A DNA stretch of 64,000 bases from Nyssa sinensis (Eukaryota; Streptophyta; Magnoliopsida; Cornales; Nyssaceae): positions 9,403,501 to 9,467,500 of the forward strand of contig CM018032.1 of NCBI GenBank assembly GCA_008638375.1. The letters run 5' to 3'. Positions within the stretch are counted from its first letter, which is position 1. Each line of letters begins with the position of its first letter. The notes beneath the pieces are model-generated. The model saw nothing but the letters and a program-made list of their open reading frames with translations, did no database searches and was not told where the DNA came from. Positions 1 to 11,553 of the stretch are shown in pieces. The position numbers and the translations under genes were made by a program.

Positions 1-192
1 TCGGATTTCTCTTCCTGCAATGGTGCTAAAAAGTTGACCCCACTTCAATGTCATAGGTTAACTCGATGGCATTCAGGTGGGGAAAGTGCTGATCATGCAA
101 GGGAAAATTGAGTGCAAGGCCTCTCTATAAATTAAAGACTTTTGGAGTCTTAAGTACCCCCAAAAAGGCTAGACAGTTAAAGATAGTGCAAG
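1..192 (+). promoter_or_regulatory. Core promoter and 5' leader of WAT1-related copy 1
   Basis: A TATA box (TATAAAT, 126-132) sits 67 bp before the ATG. The same box in the same context (GAGTGC, then CTCTATAAATT) occurs before copy 2 at 28236-28242. Similarity extends from about 70 bp above the TATA box to the short leader ending in CAAG-ATG. This shared block marks the duplicated core promoter. Transcription probably starts around 155-165, which is inferred from TATA spacing only. Confidence 0.6.
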
Positions 193-2063
193 ATGAAGAG
201 TTTACTCAGCTATGTGATGATTATGGAGAGCAATAAGCCTTATATTGCAATGCTCTTTGTACAGGGTGTATATGCAGGCATGGCCCTGTTCTCCAAAGCA
301 GCAATTGCTAAAGGAATGAATCCTTATGTGTTTGTTGTTTATAGACAAGCTTTTGCAACACTTGCTTTAGCCCCATTTGCTTTCTTTGTCGAAAGGTTAC
401 TCAAAACACAATAAATTTCACTGTCTTCCCCTCCATATGCTTTGTTGTTGGAACTAATGTGTCCTTGTGTTCTAAATCTGCAGGAAGACTTCTGCTCCAC
501 TGTCTTACAAGTTACTCTGCAAGATCTTCTTGGTTTCTTTATGTGGGTATGTACTTGTTTTTCGTTATTGATGCCATGATTAAATTTTGGACTACCACTA
601 ATGTTTAATTAGCAAATAACAATACCTCAAAAGATTTTGTTACATATAAAATTTATTCTAACATTCATTGATATGTATGAAATTTCAGGATTACCTTGAG
701 CTTAAATCTCTACTATTTTGCAATGAACTATACCTCTGCAACATTTGCTGCTGCCACCACTAATACAATTCCTGCCATTACCTTTATCATGGCTGTTTTC
801 TTAAGGTAAATAAAATATAAATGCGATAGTCAAAATCTTATTAACAAAAACCGATAGGTGGACCGGGAAGGTTGGACCAGCTTTGTTCTTCCTCAAGAAA
901 ATAAAAACAAAACAAAAATTGGTGTGAACATTTCAGGATGGAAAGCATTTCCATAAAGCAATGGCATGGAGTGGCTAAGGTGTTGGGTTCTGTAGTGGGT
1001 GTTTCTGGGGCTTTGGTATTTGCTTTTGTCAAGGGCCCCCCTATAAAGATCATGAACTGGTATCCAGATATCCACAAGCAAAATCCAGACATAAGTTATG
1101 ATAATTCCAAAGTAGAATGGGTAAAAGGTTCTCTTATCATGCTTTCAGCCAACACAGCATGGTCGTTGTGGCTCATTATGCAGGTTCACCAAGACTCTCT
1201 TTCTCAACACCCCGCCCCCCCCCCGATCAATGCACTACTGAACTTTATTCAATTGCCTGCTCTTTTCTTCTGCTTTCAGGTACCTATTGTCAAGCAATAT
1301 CCGGCAAAACTACGCCTTACAACTCTTCAATGCTTCTTCAGCTGCATACAGTCGGTACTTTGGGCTGTTGCAGTGGAGAGGAATGTATCATCATGGAAGC
1401 TTGGATGGGATGTTCATCTCTTTTCTGTGGCCTATTGTGTATATTCCTTGATCCATTGTTGCATTCATATCTTAGATAAAGTGGATCAGTGCTTCATCAA
1501 TGAACTAAAAATTAAATTGATTTGCCTCACCGTTAATTCCTTAATAAAAAGTTGTGTATAAATATACATGGGAGGGCATTCAATTTCCATGGAATGTCCT
1601 CCCCTGCCTTCACAGTTTGCGCTGCGTCCAAAACAAAGTACTTTCTACTTTAGAACATTAAAATCTTCATTGCATCTCTAATAATGTCCTTGTCACAATA
1701 AAATTAAACTTTGTTAGTTACTTTAAATTGCAATGTCATTAGATTGTTCCTAAGCAAGTTAGGATAATTTGTCGTGTTCAATATTAGAAATCATCCATTG
1801 TTCTGTTTTCGAAATCATTTTATAGGGATCAACAAGCAAAGACACTACTTTGAGTAGTAGAGCAGAGGGAGTTTTTTTTTTTGTCTGTATATAATTGCAA
1901 TTTCACCCCAAGGGCTAGCAAAGTCTCCCAGACATATTCCTAAAGTCCTATAGTTTCCATTGTTTATTTGTTATGTTATGTTCAAATATAATGCTCCCAA
2001 CACATCATAATTGACACCACCTGGTATATGTATGCATCTGCACACTTTCACAAACATGCATGT

Positions 2064-2102
<39 letters not shown>

Positions 2103-2537
2103 CTTACGTGTATATCTACACCCATAAGCTAATGCATAAATGAAAATGGCAGGGTGTGATTGTCACTGGGATTACTTACTGGATGCAACTGTGGGCTGTA
2201 GAGAAGAAAGGCCCTGTATTCACATCCATGTTCACTCCATTGGCACTTATTATAACAGCCATCATATCGGCATTCTTATGGAAGGAGACTCTTCACTGGG
2301 GAAGGTCCATATCCTAATTTATCCACTAATATACATATAATCAAGACAATCATTTATAATTATTGATAAGGGTCTTTTTTTTTCTTCTTTTGTGAAAGTG
2401 TGTGTGGGGCTATATTGCTGGTGGGGGGACTCTATAGCGTTTTGTGGGGAAAGAGCAAAGAAGGAAAAAGTGAAACAAATGAACAAAGATCTGAGACAAA
2501 AGAAGAAACCATATTGGAAAGCATTACACATCAATAA
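193..2537 (+). CDS. WAT1-related protein (nodulin MtN21/EamA-type transporter), copy 1, seven exons
   Basis: Predicted 359-residue multi-pass membrane carrier of the plant drug/metabolite transporter family. Relatives move auxin or amino acids across the tonoplast or plasma membrane; the substrate here is unknown. Exons read from GT-AG borders: 193-395, 484-546, 689-805, 937-1183, 1280-1438, 2153-2304, 2399-2537 (TAA). All join in one open frame, and exons 2, 3, 5 and 6 have the same lengths as in copy 2. About ten hydrophobic segments form two EamA halves (roughly residues 15-150 and 180-320). Family motifs include NKPYIAM near residue 14, YRQAFATLALAP near 50, TSATFAAATTNTIPAITF near 107, and GPVF near 282. 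The charged tail (KSKEGKSETNEQ) is predicted cytosolic. Intron 4 is only 96 bp; intron 5 holds a CA microsatellite. The closest type I recall is Arabidopsis At5g64700, but orthology is not established. Confidence 0.93.
2065..2100. repeat. (CA)18 microsatellite in intron 5 of WAT1-related copy 1
   Basis: An uninterrupted CA dinucleotide run lies about 50 bp upstream of exon 6. The matching intron of copy 2 lacks it at this position, so it arose after the duplication or was lost there. Confidence 0.95.
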
Positions 2538-2904
2538 CTGATGGGATGTAGTATTGCAAATGACTTTGATAAAGACATGTTTCTAACAGTAGGGTATCCA
2601 TAAAGACATTTCTCACTAGGGTACCCTTTGTGACTAGGAAATGTCTGGCTTGTAAAGTTCTCAAGATTTTCTTTTTCTTTTTTAAAATTCCTCTACCTTT
2701 TGACCGGTTGTTGAGAAAAGTAAGGAAAAAGAAAAGAAAAGTTAGAATGTTGTGTCTTGTGTTACCTCTTATTTTATGGGATATGGATTTATTTCCTTGA
2801 TTATCATGTACTGAATAGTTGAAAGAGTGATCGTAAATATTCTTGTCTCTTATCTTCTCAGTACTCAAATGACTTAGCCATCTGTATCTTTGCATGTTCA
2901 TCGT

Positions 2905-3275
2905 GCTTGTTTGGATGAGCGATAAAAAAGTGTGGTTTGAGAAAAGTTTAGTTTGAAAAAATACAATTTGAATTAAGCGGTGAGTTTTTGAATGAATATA
3001 TTTAAAACAAGTTTCAATGATATTGTAGTGTTTGGATGAGCTGTTAAAAGTATTGAATGTTTTATATAAATAAAAAACGGGCATTTTCGATATGGGAGTT
3101 TGGAAAAAGCCCATCATTTCCACTTTTCTAAAATAGGCATTTAGATTTGAAAACGTCCAAACTGGTATTTCGAAAATGTTGAAATAAATATTCAAAATAA
3201 AAAAGTCCGATTTGAACTCTGAAACGTCCGATTTGGACTCTTTCAGAAATGTCACTGCCCATCCAAACATGCCTT
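2905..3275. mobile_element. MITE-like element with GTTTGGATG inverted ends
   Basis: The left end GCTTGTTTGGATGAGC is mirrored at the right by GCCCATCCAAACATGCC. That gives about 20-bp imperfect terminal inverted repeats around roughly 370 bp with no coding potential. I could not find a convincing TSD, so superfamily assignment (hAT or Harbinger-like) stays open. It lies just downstream of the WAT1-related 3' region. Confidence 0.5.
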
Positions 3276-3326
3276 TTTAACATATTCACAATTACATATA
3301 TTGTTGCCTTCGAACAGCTGCTGTTA

Positions 3327-3516
3327 GGCCTCGTTTGGAAGTACAATGACTTCAACTGAAGTGCTTTTTGGAATCAGAACTTCTTTACCAAGAAGAGCTT
3401 TTGTGATCTTAATTCTCTTCGCCTCAAAGAACTTTTAACATGTAATCAGCCATACACTAACACTTTACAATTAAGAAGTGATTGCAAGCCACCACAATGC
3501 AGCACCAAACAAGCCC
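3327..3516. mobile_element. Tourist-like MITE, 190 bp, TSD TTA
   Basis: The ends are GGCCTCGTTTGG and CCAAACAAGCCC, a good inverted pair. TTA flanks both sides (3324-3326 and 3517-3519), which is the TSD expected for PIF/Harbinger elements. There is no coding capacity. Confidence 0.7.
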
Positions 3517-3791
3517 TTAGGTTCTGAATTGTGGGCTACTATTTTAGCTTGAGTCTGTAACCAAATTTATATACCCTGTCCAACTTTGCTAAGATTTTGT
3601 GCCCCAAATATTTTGAATGGTTAAAAATATGCAAAAACTATTTTTATCTAAAATTTTCTTAGATTGGGATTTTGTCCAATTAATATTCAATTGTGGAATT
3701 GAAGAGATTCGATGGTTCAATTAATATTTATTTGAATTTGGTTTTTATAATGACACTTGTTGACAACTAATATGATGGCTCCATGCACAAG

Positions 3792-4264
3792 TAAGGATGA
3801 CAATGGGTTGGGAGCCCTTTCTCTGACCCCGTCTCTGGAAAAAAAAGTTTTTTCTAAATTCATTTAAATCTTGTAATAGGTGAGATCGGGTTCCCATGGA
3901 GCTCTTTATTTATTTTTAAACTTTTATTTATTTATTTATTTTATTAAAATATTTCAAATAAAATGTTCCATTTGTTAAAATAAGAAATTTGCATAATAAT
4001 TTAGAATTAGAAGGGTATTATTTTTCTTTTCAAACATATAACTGTATCAAATTTGTCTAAACCTTTAATGAATGACTAGAAAATATTATTATAAATATTG
4101 ATTATGTAGTATAAAATTCTTTAATTATTTTATTTTATATAATCGGAGTGGGGTCGAGTGCCTTCATCCCTAATATAACGGGGTGGACATAACATCTCCA
4201 AATCCGTCCTATTAGGGGTAAAGTATGACAAGTTCCTGTGCGAGCGGGTTAAATTGCCATCCCT
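3792..4264. mobile_element. hAT- or Mutator-like MITE, 473 bp, with perfect 9-bp TSD
   Basis: The ends read AAGGATGACAATGGG on the left and TTGCCATCCCT on the right, imperfect inverted repeats of the common plant GGGATGGCAAT type. The 9-mer ATGCACAAG flanks both sides (3783-3791 and 4265-4273). The interior is AT-rich and non-coding. Terminal sequence suggests a hAT-derived family, whose TSD would be 8 bp; a 9-bp TSD would fit Mutator. Confidence 0.75.
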
Positions 4265-4273
4265 ATGCACAAG

Positions 4274-6940
4274 CTTCGGTTATTGATCAAAACCCACTTT
4301 TGCATAATTGAGTTCAGTCCAAACACTTCCTTAAATCCGTGTGATAGTGCACATTTAAATAAGAGCCATCCAAAATGCAACTTAGGCCCAAAGTGGAGTG
4401 TAACCAGGCCAGATGAGTGAGCTTCAGTGCACTACCCTTGCTTTAACCTGGGCCGGACTGGCCAGACGATGGGCCCAATTTCCACAAGTCTTAAAAGCTC
4501 AAAACATGCACCTTGACAGAAATTTCGAAATGGAAAAAGATTCAATAATTTTGGCAGTAGAAAAAATATTTTATAATTTCAGAAAATTGTGTAAAAGCAA
4601 GATTCATATTTTCAGATTTCTTTTTGTTTTAGAAGATCAAGTGAATCAGAAAATTGAAAACAATGAATGGATGGAAAATCCAACGACGGTCAAGTATTTT
4701 TATTCTTAGTTACGATTTTTTCAGATTTATCAGAACGTTTTTTTAGATTTATTACATATAATATAAGAAGTAACGGATAAACAAAAAAAGAGAGGGACAT
4801 TTTGGCAGTTATATATATATATATATATATATATTCCCAACTCCATTGATTTAATTTTTATGTACGTTTTAAACTCTTTACTTTTATCAATTGAGATGAT
4901 GGTAATGCTTATTAGAATTGTAAATGAGTTGAGGAGTAGATTGTTCAAGTTTGGTTTGTTAAAATAAAAGAGTTTTAAATTGTGTTCAAGCTCGACTTAT
5001 TAATATTTCGAGCCGATCTCGAACAAATTTCTAATCGAGTTGATCGCAAACTGAATTCAAGTAACTCGACTTGTTTTACGACACCAATACCTATAGTTAC
5101 TCGATTAAATTCTAAATTTTATTAGGCCTCAAGATTTTAATTCAATTAGGCCAGATGGAGATAGCCCAGTTGGCCATCAATGCCTTCTCTTAAAGACAAG
5201 GTCATAAACATTTATTTTCACTAAGTCATGAGTTATGCTGGATTATTTGTTCAGAACCCACATTTAAGAAACTCTTATTACTATTAAATTGTGTAGTCTC
5301 TTGTTGCTTTTGTATAATCAATTCAATCCATTAAAATACATAAATTACAACACCTTATCACTTGCACAAAAAATAAAAACTTCAGTCCGATTACATTGGT
5401 CTGGGTTGGCTTTGTTCTTTAACATGATTTTAGAGGGGCTGATTTGGGCAGAGCCGATATTTTCACTCAGAAAGTCATAAACCTGACCCATTTGAAAATT
5501 CTATACTCGCCCATTCAAACTATTACAAAGTTTCATTTCTCAAAGAGAAAGATGATAGAAAAAATTTAAGAAGAAAAATAAAAAGTTTGTATTTTTAAAT
5601 TTTCTTAGTTATCGAATAAAATTTAAATGATAAGATTTTAACAAGAAAATATCAAAATTTATCAAATAAATGACACAGAAAATTTTCTAAGCTACTAAAT
5701 AAAGCTTAAATGAGAATATTTTAACAAGAAAACATCAAATTCTATTAAATAAATGAAAAAAAAGAATTTTCTTAGCATCCAAACAAATATTAAACGATTT
5801 TTTTTTCAAGAAAACATCAAAACTCATCAAATAAATGACAATGAAAAAAACCCAACCTATGATATACTATAGGACTAAAGATGGTTAATGGGTTGGGCTA
5901 AAATTTTAGTGTGAGAAATGAGAGAAAAGATTAGTAAAGATTATGGGCTAGTTTAAAAATAATCAAAATTTTCTTCCAAATTTTGGGGAGCCCTCCCCAG
6001 CCATATGCTAGACAGGAGATGCCGTGGCATGTATTCTAAGATACATTCAAATAAAAAGGTAGTTCAGACATGTTTATTCACAACTTTGTCAGAATAAAAA
6101 ATAATTATTGATTATTATCACATTAACTGTTTTTTTAAAAAATCATCTCATCGATCAATGATTCTTACATTAATCACATTATTCAGACAATTATTTTAAA
6201 CGAACATGCATTAGTCAAGGAACATATCTTGCCCATTGAGCAGATGCTTATTCAACCTTTTTAGGTTTTGCATTTGAAAAACCTTTTCTCATGGGCTTGC
6301 AATTGTACATGAACATATATATGCCTTTACAGATGCATGACTTCCAGCCATGAATAAGACCTTCAGAATTGGAAAGAAATAAACCATAGTTACTACATAT
6401 CTTTGAGAAAGCAGGATATATTGTGTGATTGAAGAGGTGACCAAATTCAGTAATATATGATCATTTCCCAGATTAAGATACATGGCCATGGGACTTTATT
6501 TTGTGAAGATAATTCAATTCAACACTTTATTGCTTATTGGCCTCCACATGGCTTTGTTAAATCCTTTTTTTCATTGGAGTAATGTAATATATAATGAATT
6601 TTTTTACTCTTGTATACAAGACGACATAATTCACTATAATAAGAGTAATGTTATATATAATAGATTTCTCACTTTATTTTTTTATTTTTTTGACTCTTAA
6701 CACAAAGTAATGGGATTCATTATAATAAATATATGTGGATCCAATCCCATTTTCTCATTATTGTCTCTAGAAATGAGAAAATGGAATGAGAAAATCCGAT
6801 ATGTTTAGCATTTTTTTATAATAAATATATGTACTACATTTTATCTTGAGAGTGAAAAAATTTGTTATGTTTAATATTTTCCGTTCCATTGTTTGCTTAT
6901 CAGAATAAGAATACTTCACCTTTTGCTAACAAATTATTAT
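4274..6940. other. AT-rich intergenic stretch, no gene recognised
   Basis: It holds an (AT)12 microsatellite at 4810-4834 and many A/T homopolymers. Short open frames have no recognisable domains or splice structure. Between 6580 and 6680 the motif GAGTAATGT-ATATATAAT occurs twice, suggesting debris of a GAGTAATG-type MITE, but no complete element is visible. Confidence 0.5.
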
Positions 6941-6945
6941 TATTA

Positions 6946-7240
6946 ATTTTTTTTTTTGGGATAGTTAAGAATTTATTAAGGAGAAGGACAAAGCCAAAAC
7001 AAAGGGCAAGACCTTAACAAAGAAAGCACCAAACAGAGCAGCCTAACCAAGGCAACCGGAAAGATCCAACAAAGGAAAACACCAAGGCCCATATACAAGC
7101 ACATCAACAAGCAAACAGAGAATAAAACTAGCCCACACCCAAAACAAAATGGCACAGAGCCTGAAAGCAGAGCAGCAAAACCAGCAAGGAACAACACTAA
7201 AGAGACAGAGAAGAAGGCAGCAAAGCATCACAGGAAAATC
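6946..7240 (-). repeat. Probable truncated LINE 3' tail (minus strand)
   Basis: A T-run at about 6947-6957 followed by sequence whose complement reads into an AATAAATTC-type tail resembles the 3' end of a retroposed L1-type LINE inserted on the minus strand. There is no domain-level support and I found no TSD, so this is tentative. Confidence 0.35.
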
Positions 7241-7290
7241 AGGCCTGAAAAATAGTTTTAGGAAAATACCAATGGATGCTTAGCATCTTA

Positions 7291-7415
7291 GGCCATGTTT
7301 GGTACGCAAGAATGAACACCAGAGAGAACAACACCCAAAAAACAGAGCAGAAGCCAGCAAAGCATCACAGAAACACACATTGAGCACAGAGCAACCGCAA
7401 GCCAAACAACAGGCC
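7291..7415. mobile_element. Tourist-like MITE, 125 bp, TSD TTA
   Basis: The ends GGCCATGTTTGG and CCAAACAACAGGCC are inverted, with TTA on both sides (7288-7290, 7416-7418). About 16-20 bp of flank (AAAATAGTTTTAGGAAAA) occurs both before (about 7248) and after (about 7420), so the element lies inside a small tandem duplication. Confidence 0.65.
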
Positions 7416-7554
7416 TTAAAAATAGTTTTAGGAAAATTCAAATGCATGCTTTGAAAACTCATCGACCAAATATTCCATCTTTTAATAGGCATTCAACTCC
7501 CATTTAAATTCGTCAACTCAAAACAAGAATCAGTCGACCGAATCAACCAAAATG

Positions 7555-7722
7555 AATGAGTATTTGGGCTATGTTAAACTTAGTTTACTTAAAAGGCTAG
7601 AATTAATCGTCTGACTTGATCAATTTTCAAATAAAATTAATGAGTATTTGGGCAATGTTAAACTCAGTTTACTTAAAGGCTATAATCAATCGTCTGACTT
7701 GATCAATTTTCAAAACTTAACG
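7555..7722. repeat. 84-bp tandem duplication (two copies)
   Basis: Two adjacent copies begin with AATGAGTATTTGGGC at 7555 and 7639 and run through CGTCTGACTTGATCAATTTTC, with few differences. No function is evident. Confidence 0.7.
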
Positions 7723-7749
7723 AGTTTCAGTCAACTTAAAACACTAATG

Positions 7750-8140
7750 TACACTGTTAGTCGCCAATAGCCCGAAAATTAGCAAAGTGCCCGTGAATCG
7801 TAGAACAGGGTACATGTCTCATATTAGCAACATGCACTTCTTTGTCGCTAAAAGCTTTTATTAGCTACAATTAATGTGCTTCAGCTATGCACATTAAATA
7901 TAGTCACATTCAACGACACTTTCTCATTATTTTTGGTGATGTTCGTACGTATTGGTAACAGTGATGTATCAATGATGCCCGCACTGCTTGCACATCATTA
8001 ATAGTATTATCGACTTCACTTCTAGCGACTTTTTAGTGATGCACAATTGAATTTCAGTAAATACTATTAGCGACATTTTTCTTGTTAGTAGTGGCGCTCA
8101 TGCACGTCCCTAATAACCTTAATTGTTGTAATGTGACCAT
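7750..8140. mobile_element. Degenerate CACTA-like element with subterminal TTAGCGAC motifs
   Basis: Repeated motifs such as TTAGTCGCC, TGTCGCTAAAAG and TATTAGCGACATTTTTCTTG match the subterminal repeats of the CACTA elements at 49-56 kb. The string TTCTTGTTAGTAGTG near 8094 and TTGTTGTAATGTG near 8138 resemble eroded right ends of the CACTACAAGAAA type. The borders are approximate. Confidence 0.45.
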
Positions 8141-8259
8141 TTGACTGAATTTTTATACTTAATTTGTGTTGATTTTACTTTTCAAAATGCACAAAAATGT
8201 ATTCAAGAAAACTAACTCAGACACAAATATTACCAAAACATTAATTATTAATATTCTTA

Positions 8260-8494
8260 GGCTATGTTTGTTTGTTGCCTTGGATAGGAGATTTGATAAA
8301 TTAGTTCTCATGGATTTGTGAAACCGGTGTTTGAAAAAAAGAGAGGAAGAGACTCACTGATAGTATAGAGAGTAATAATAATTCATAACATGAATAAAAT
8401 AATGAGATGGGAGAGGTGGGATTAGTAATTCTGTCACTATTAGTGAAAGGCATAACTAATTCATTATTATCAAATCCACGAAACAAACATAACC
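8260..8494. mobile_element. Tourist-like MITE, 235 bp, TSD TTA
   Basis: The left end GGCTATGTTTGTTTG and right end AAACAAACATAACC are inverted and flanked by TTA on both sides (8257-8259, 8495-8497). The inner parts also pair (GGATAGGAGATTTGATAA against TTATCAAATCC), so the element could fold into a hairpin. Confidence 0.7.
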
Positions 8495-8499
8495 TTATT

Positions 8500-9020
8500 G
8501 ATGAGTAAAGTCAGTTTTAATGCTAATACTCTCTGTGGATGCCCTTGGTTCCCTTGATATATCTTCTATTTTGTTTCATTACTAGTATTTTTCTTAGCTC
8601 AGAAGATATAATCATTCTTCTTCTTCTTGATATGTAATCTTTCATCTCTTTTGTTGTACTATTAGTATTTTTCTTCTTGATATAATCATTAATTTCTTCT
8701 TTTGTCTTTGGTAAGCATGAATTTTTTAAGAAGAGTAATGCCACCTACACCTAAAAAAGTTATCAAATTTATCTACCTATTAACACCAACTATCTCAATA
8801 TTTTTTTTTAAAAATCTGAACGAAAGAACCAAATATCCCTTAATTTGGACAAACCCAAAAACCACAAGACACTCTCAAAGCCTAAAGAAATGCACCAAAC
8901 CACACCCCTAGAGCAAACACTAAACTTGATTTGATTTTATTTTTTAAAAAAGAAGAAAGATTTCTTATTTTGAAAAAAAAATGTGACATTTCTTAAAGGC
9001 TAGAAACCTAAACCTATTTT
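8500..9020. other. Non-coding stretch, nothing recognised
   Basis: AT-rich sequence with a TTCTTCTTGATAT motif repeated around 8615 and 8670. No domain or splice structure is visible. Confidence 0.4.
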
Positions 9021-9154
9021 GGTCAAACTTATGATGGACAGTCTTGCTTTTGTTGAGTCACCATAAAATAAATGTCATCCATGCATATAAATAGGTTAAA
9101 CTTATGATGGACAGTCTTGCTTTTGTTGAGTCACCATAAAATAAATGTCATCCA

Positions 9155-9166
<12 letters not shown>
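9021..9166. repeat. 73-bp tandem duplication (two nearly identical copies)
   Basis: Copies start at 9021 and 9094 (GGTYAAACTTATGATGGACAG) and end at ATCCATGCATAT, differing at very few positions. The high identity implies a recent event. The second copy runs into a TA microsatellite. Confidence 0.9.

Positions 9167-9193
<27 letters not shown>
9158..9193. repeat. (AT)n microsatellite
   Basis: A run of about 18 AT units directly follows the second copy of the 73-bp duplication. Confidence 0.95.
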
Positions 9194-9195
<2 letters not shown>

Positions 9196-9199
9196 AGCA

Positions 9200-10187
9200 C
9201 GTTACAAAAAAGTGAAAGAATCTTCATGGGCCATATTGATTCTTAAAATAGCTTTCATTTCTCTTTTAACGAATCAATCAAATTGTGATTTTAGATATCT
9301 GACCTTTCATCTTTTCCATTACTGATTGTCTTTTTTTATTAACGTTATTCAAGGAGAGAAAGATTTTAGTAAAAAAAAAAAAGACTTTCTTCCTTATTTA
9401 ATTGAAAGACTTTCATTCTCGAGATAAGAAAGACCTTTTTCTGTAAGGAAGAGAAAACTTTCCTTATTCAAATGGATGAGAAGATTTTCCTTATTCAAAA
9501 TAAAAGACTTTTCTTTTTTAAGAGAAAAATATTTTTCTTTCTTAAATTTGGTGGATTGACAACATCTTATCTTATATGACTTTATTTTTCTTCTTATATA
9601 TATCTTTTCTCATTGTAAAACTTGTATATGTGTAAGAAAAATAAAATAAAAAAATACTGTGAAGATTTAGTCCATAAATGTACACAACCAAAACCGAATC
9701 ACGTAAAACTTGTGTTTATTTTTTTGTATTCATAGGCTATCAACCAGCTTTCTTGTGCCTTTTTTTATTTTAATAATATAACCTTGATTTCGTTCCTTTT
9801 CATTTGGAGAAGCTTTCGAAGATAAAGTGATAGAATATTAATGAATTTTTAAAGTTTTGCTTAGTGCAACATTATTAATCATTGATATCCAAATATGACA
9901 TGGAAAATCTGTTGTTTAAAGCAAAGCCATAATGGTTTATATGATTCATGATTTGATTGGAATAAAGATCTAGATTTTATGTTATGATGTCGAAGCAATT
10001 AATGGAACTTTGACTAGAACTTTAAACTCAATTATTTCACGAGCAATGTTAAACTTCTCAATTTTTTTTCCCAATTGATTTACTAATTATAATTTTTAAT
10101 CAAATAAAATTAATGATTATATTTGTTACTTAGAAAGATTATAAAGGCGAGTTTAAATAAAAATCGTGCTTGGCTTCGCTTCAAAAA

Positions 10188-10223
<36 letters not shown>

Positions 10224-10580
10224 GTTGATTTCTCTCTAAATTATGATATTTTCTTTGAGAAGTTGATCATGTCGAGTGGAAAATAATGTGCTATAAAAAG
10301 CACCACCTTTGATTATTTGGATGACTGGGAAATAGACAAATTGGTGTACGAAAGAGTTCATATATATTGGGTCAATATAGTGCTAATGCTTTAGCTTCCC
10401 ACTTATTGTCCTAAAAGAAGAAAGCAACCAAAAAAAAAAAGGAGCTATGTCTCGTGGATATGGTCTTCTTGAAGTTCCATATCAACAAATGCTCAAGAAT
10501 CTTGTATGTGTAATCAACTTCAAATGCCATAACTTTAGATTTAGGAGGAGTTATGAAAGCCACCACACAATAATACAAAA
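9200..10580. other. AT-rich intergenic stretch with an AT microsatellite
   Basis: Around 9360-9560 an AAAGACTTTC/TTTCCTTATT motif recurs in loose tandem. A (TA)15 run lies at 10190-10219. No coding or RNA gene was recognised. Confidence 0.45.
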
Positions 10581-10581
10581 A

Positions 10582-10715
10582 AAGGCCACATTTTAGTTGT
10601 GGAACCTTTCGGTGTGAGTGTTTGGCATGAGTTTAGATAAAAGAAGCCTCATTTCAATTGTAGGACTCTCTGGTGTGGATGCTTGGCGTAGGGCTAAACA
10701 ATGGACCGGGTAAAA
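10582..10715. repeat. Degenerate tandem duplication, unit about 65 bp
   Basis: Two diverged copies share the order CATTT-AGTTGT-GGAACC-GGTGTGAGTGTTTGGC. Divergence of roughly a quarter suggests an old event. Confidence 0.45.
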
Positions 10716-10819
10716 CACTATTATGTTATTATTGGAGGATAGCTTTGTTTAGAGATTAAAAACACTATTATTCTTACTAAAATCCACATTACTATTAGAG
10801 ATTAATGCTAAGTTTTGTT

Positions 10820-10820
<1 letters not shown>

Positions 10821-10879
<59 letters not shown>

Positions 10880-10888
10880 GATAGAGAG
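10821..10888. repeat. Compound (GA)n-(GATAGA)n microsatellite
   Basis: About 20 AG units (10821-10862) pass into a GATAGA hexamer repeat up to 10888. Confidence 0.95.
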
Positions 10889-11189
10889 TTTATGTAAGTT
10901 AATCATTAACCTAGTAGCTCGAGTGAGAGAGTATCTAGGTGTACTCAAGACATGGCATACTCAAGACAGGGCTTTATTGTTGGCTCAGTAGGATTCGCAC
11001 ATATACAAAGATCTCAGGCTTAATGATCTTGACGATTTCGGCTAGTTTGGTGATTATCTTTAGTTTCGGTTTAAGTCGTTTTGGGTGTTGTAATATCTTA
11101 AGTTTTATTGTAGTTTTGGGATTGAGTTTTTTATTTATTAATATATAATTTCTAGTTTGTATTCCTTGGTTTGATGCTGACACATGATT

Positions 11190-11335
11190 AGGCCCCCAAT
11201 TTCTAACGCCAACCTAGTTGGGATTAGCTTGGGGTGATGATGCCTTTTGCATCATCCTCCTTTGATGTTCTATTATGCATTTCTTTTACATTTATTTTAT
11301 CAATAAAATTATTTTTTTTTCGCTGTTAAAAAGAA
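11190..11335 (+). repeat. Truncated LINE/SINE-like 3' tail
   Basis: The segment GCCAACCTAGTTGGGAT at about 11209, followed by a T-rich 3' region ending ATCAATAAAATT, is a tail shared by plant non-LTR retroposons. The same motif in reverse (ATCCCAACTAAGTTGGC) occurs at about 26980 and a variant near 61520. No TSD was resolved. Confidence 0.5.
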
Positions 11336-11553
11336 AAAAAAATTGACTGGTGGGGGCTAGTGAGATCTTCTTAGTAGAGGCTCAAGCCATCTGTGAAATT
11401 TCTTATATGTGAAAAGAAACTGTACTGGGTGAATTTAACGTGCAAAATTATACTAGTTAATTAATCAAAACCTAACAAACTTATGTTTAATTAATTATGA
11501 TCAATGTCTTACTTATTATTGAACTTAATTGTATGAGATTGATTATTGCCTAA

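Noticed and set aside
938..1561. 207-codon single-exon frame covering WAT1-related exons 4 and 5
   Set aside because: It reads through intron 4 (1184-1279), which happens to be open. The family alignment and GT-AG borders support splicing, and the C-terminal part is intron sequence.
2524..3270. 248-codon minus-strand open frame downstream of copy 1
   Set aside because: It overlaps a MITE-like element and 3' flank, has no domain and is low-complexity AT sequence.
6976..7492. Cysteine/leucine-rich minus-strand frames that look secreted
   Set aside because: The region is retroposon tail plus MITE and local duplication. Cysteines arise from repeated GCA words, with no start context or conserved spacing.
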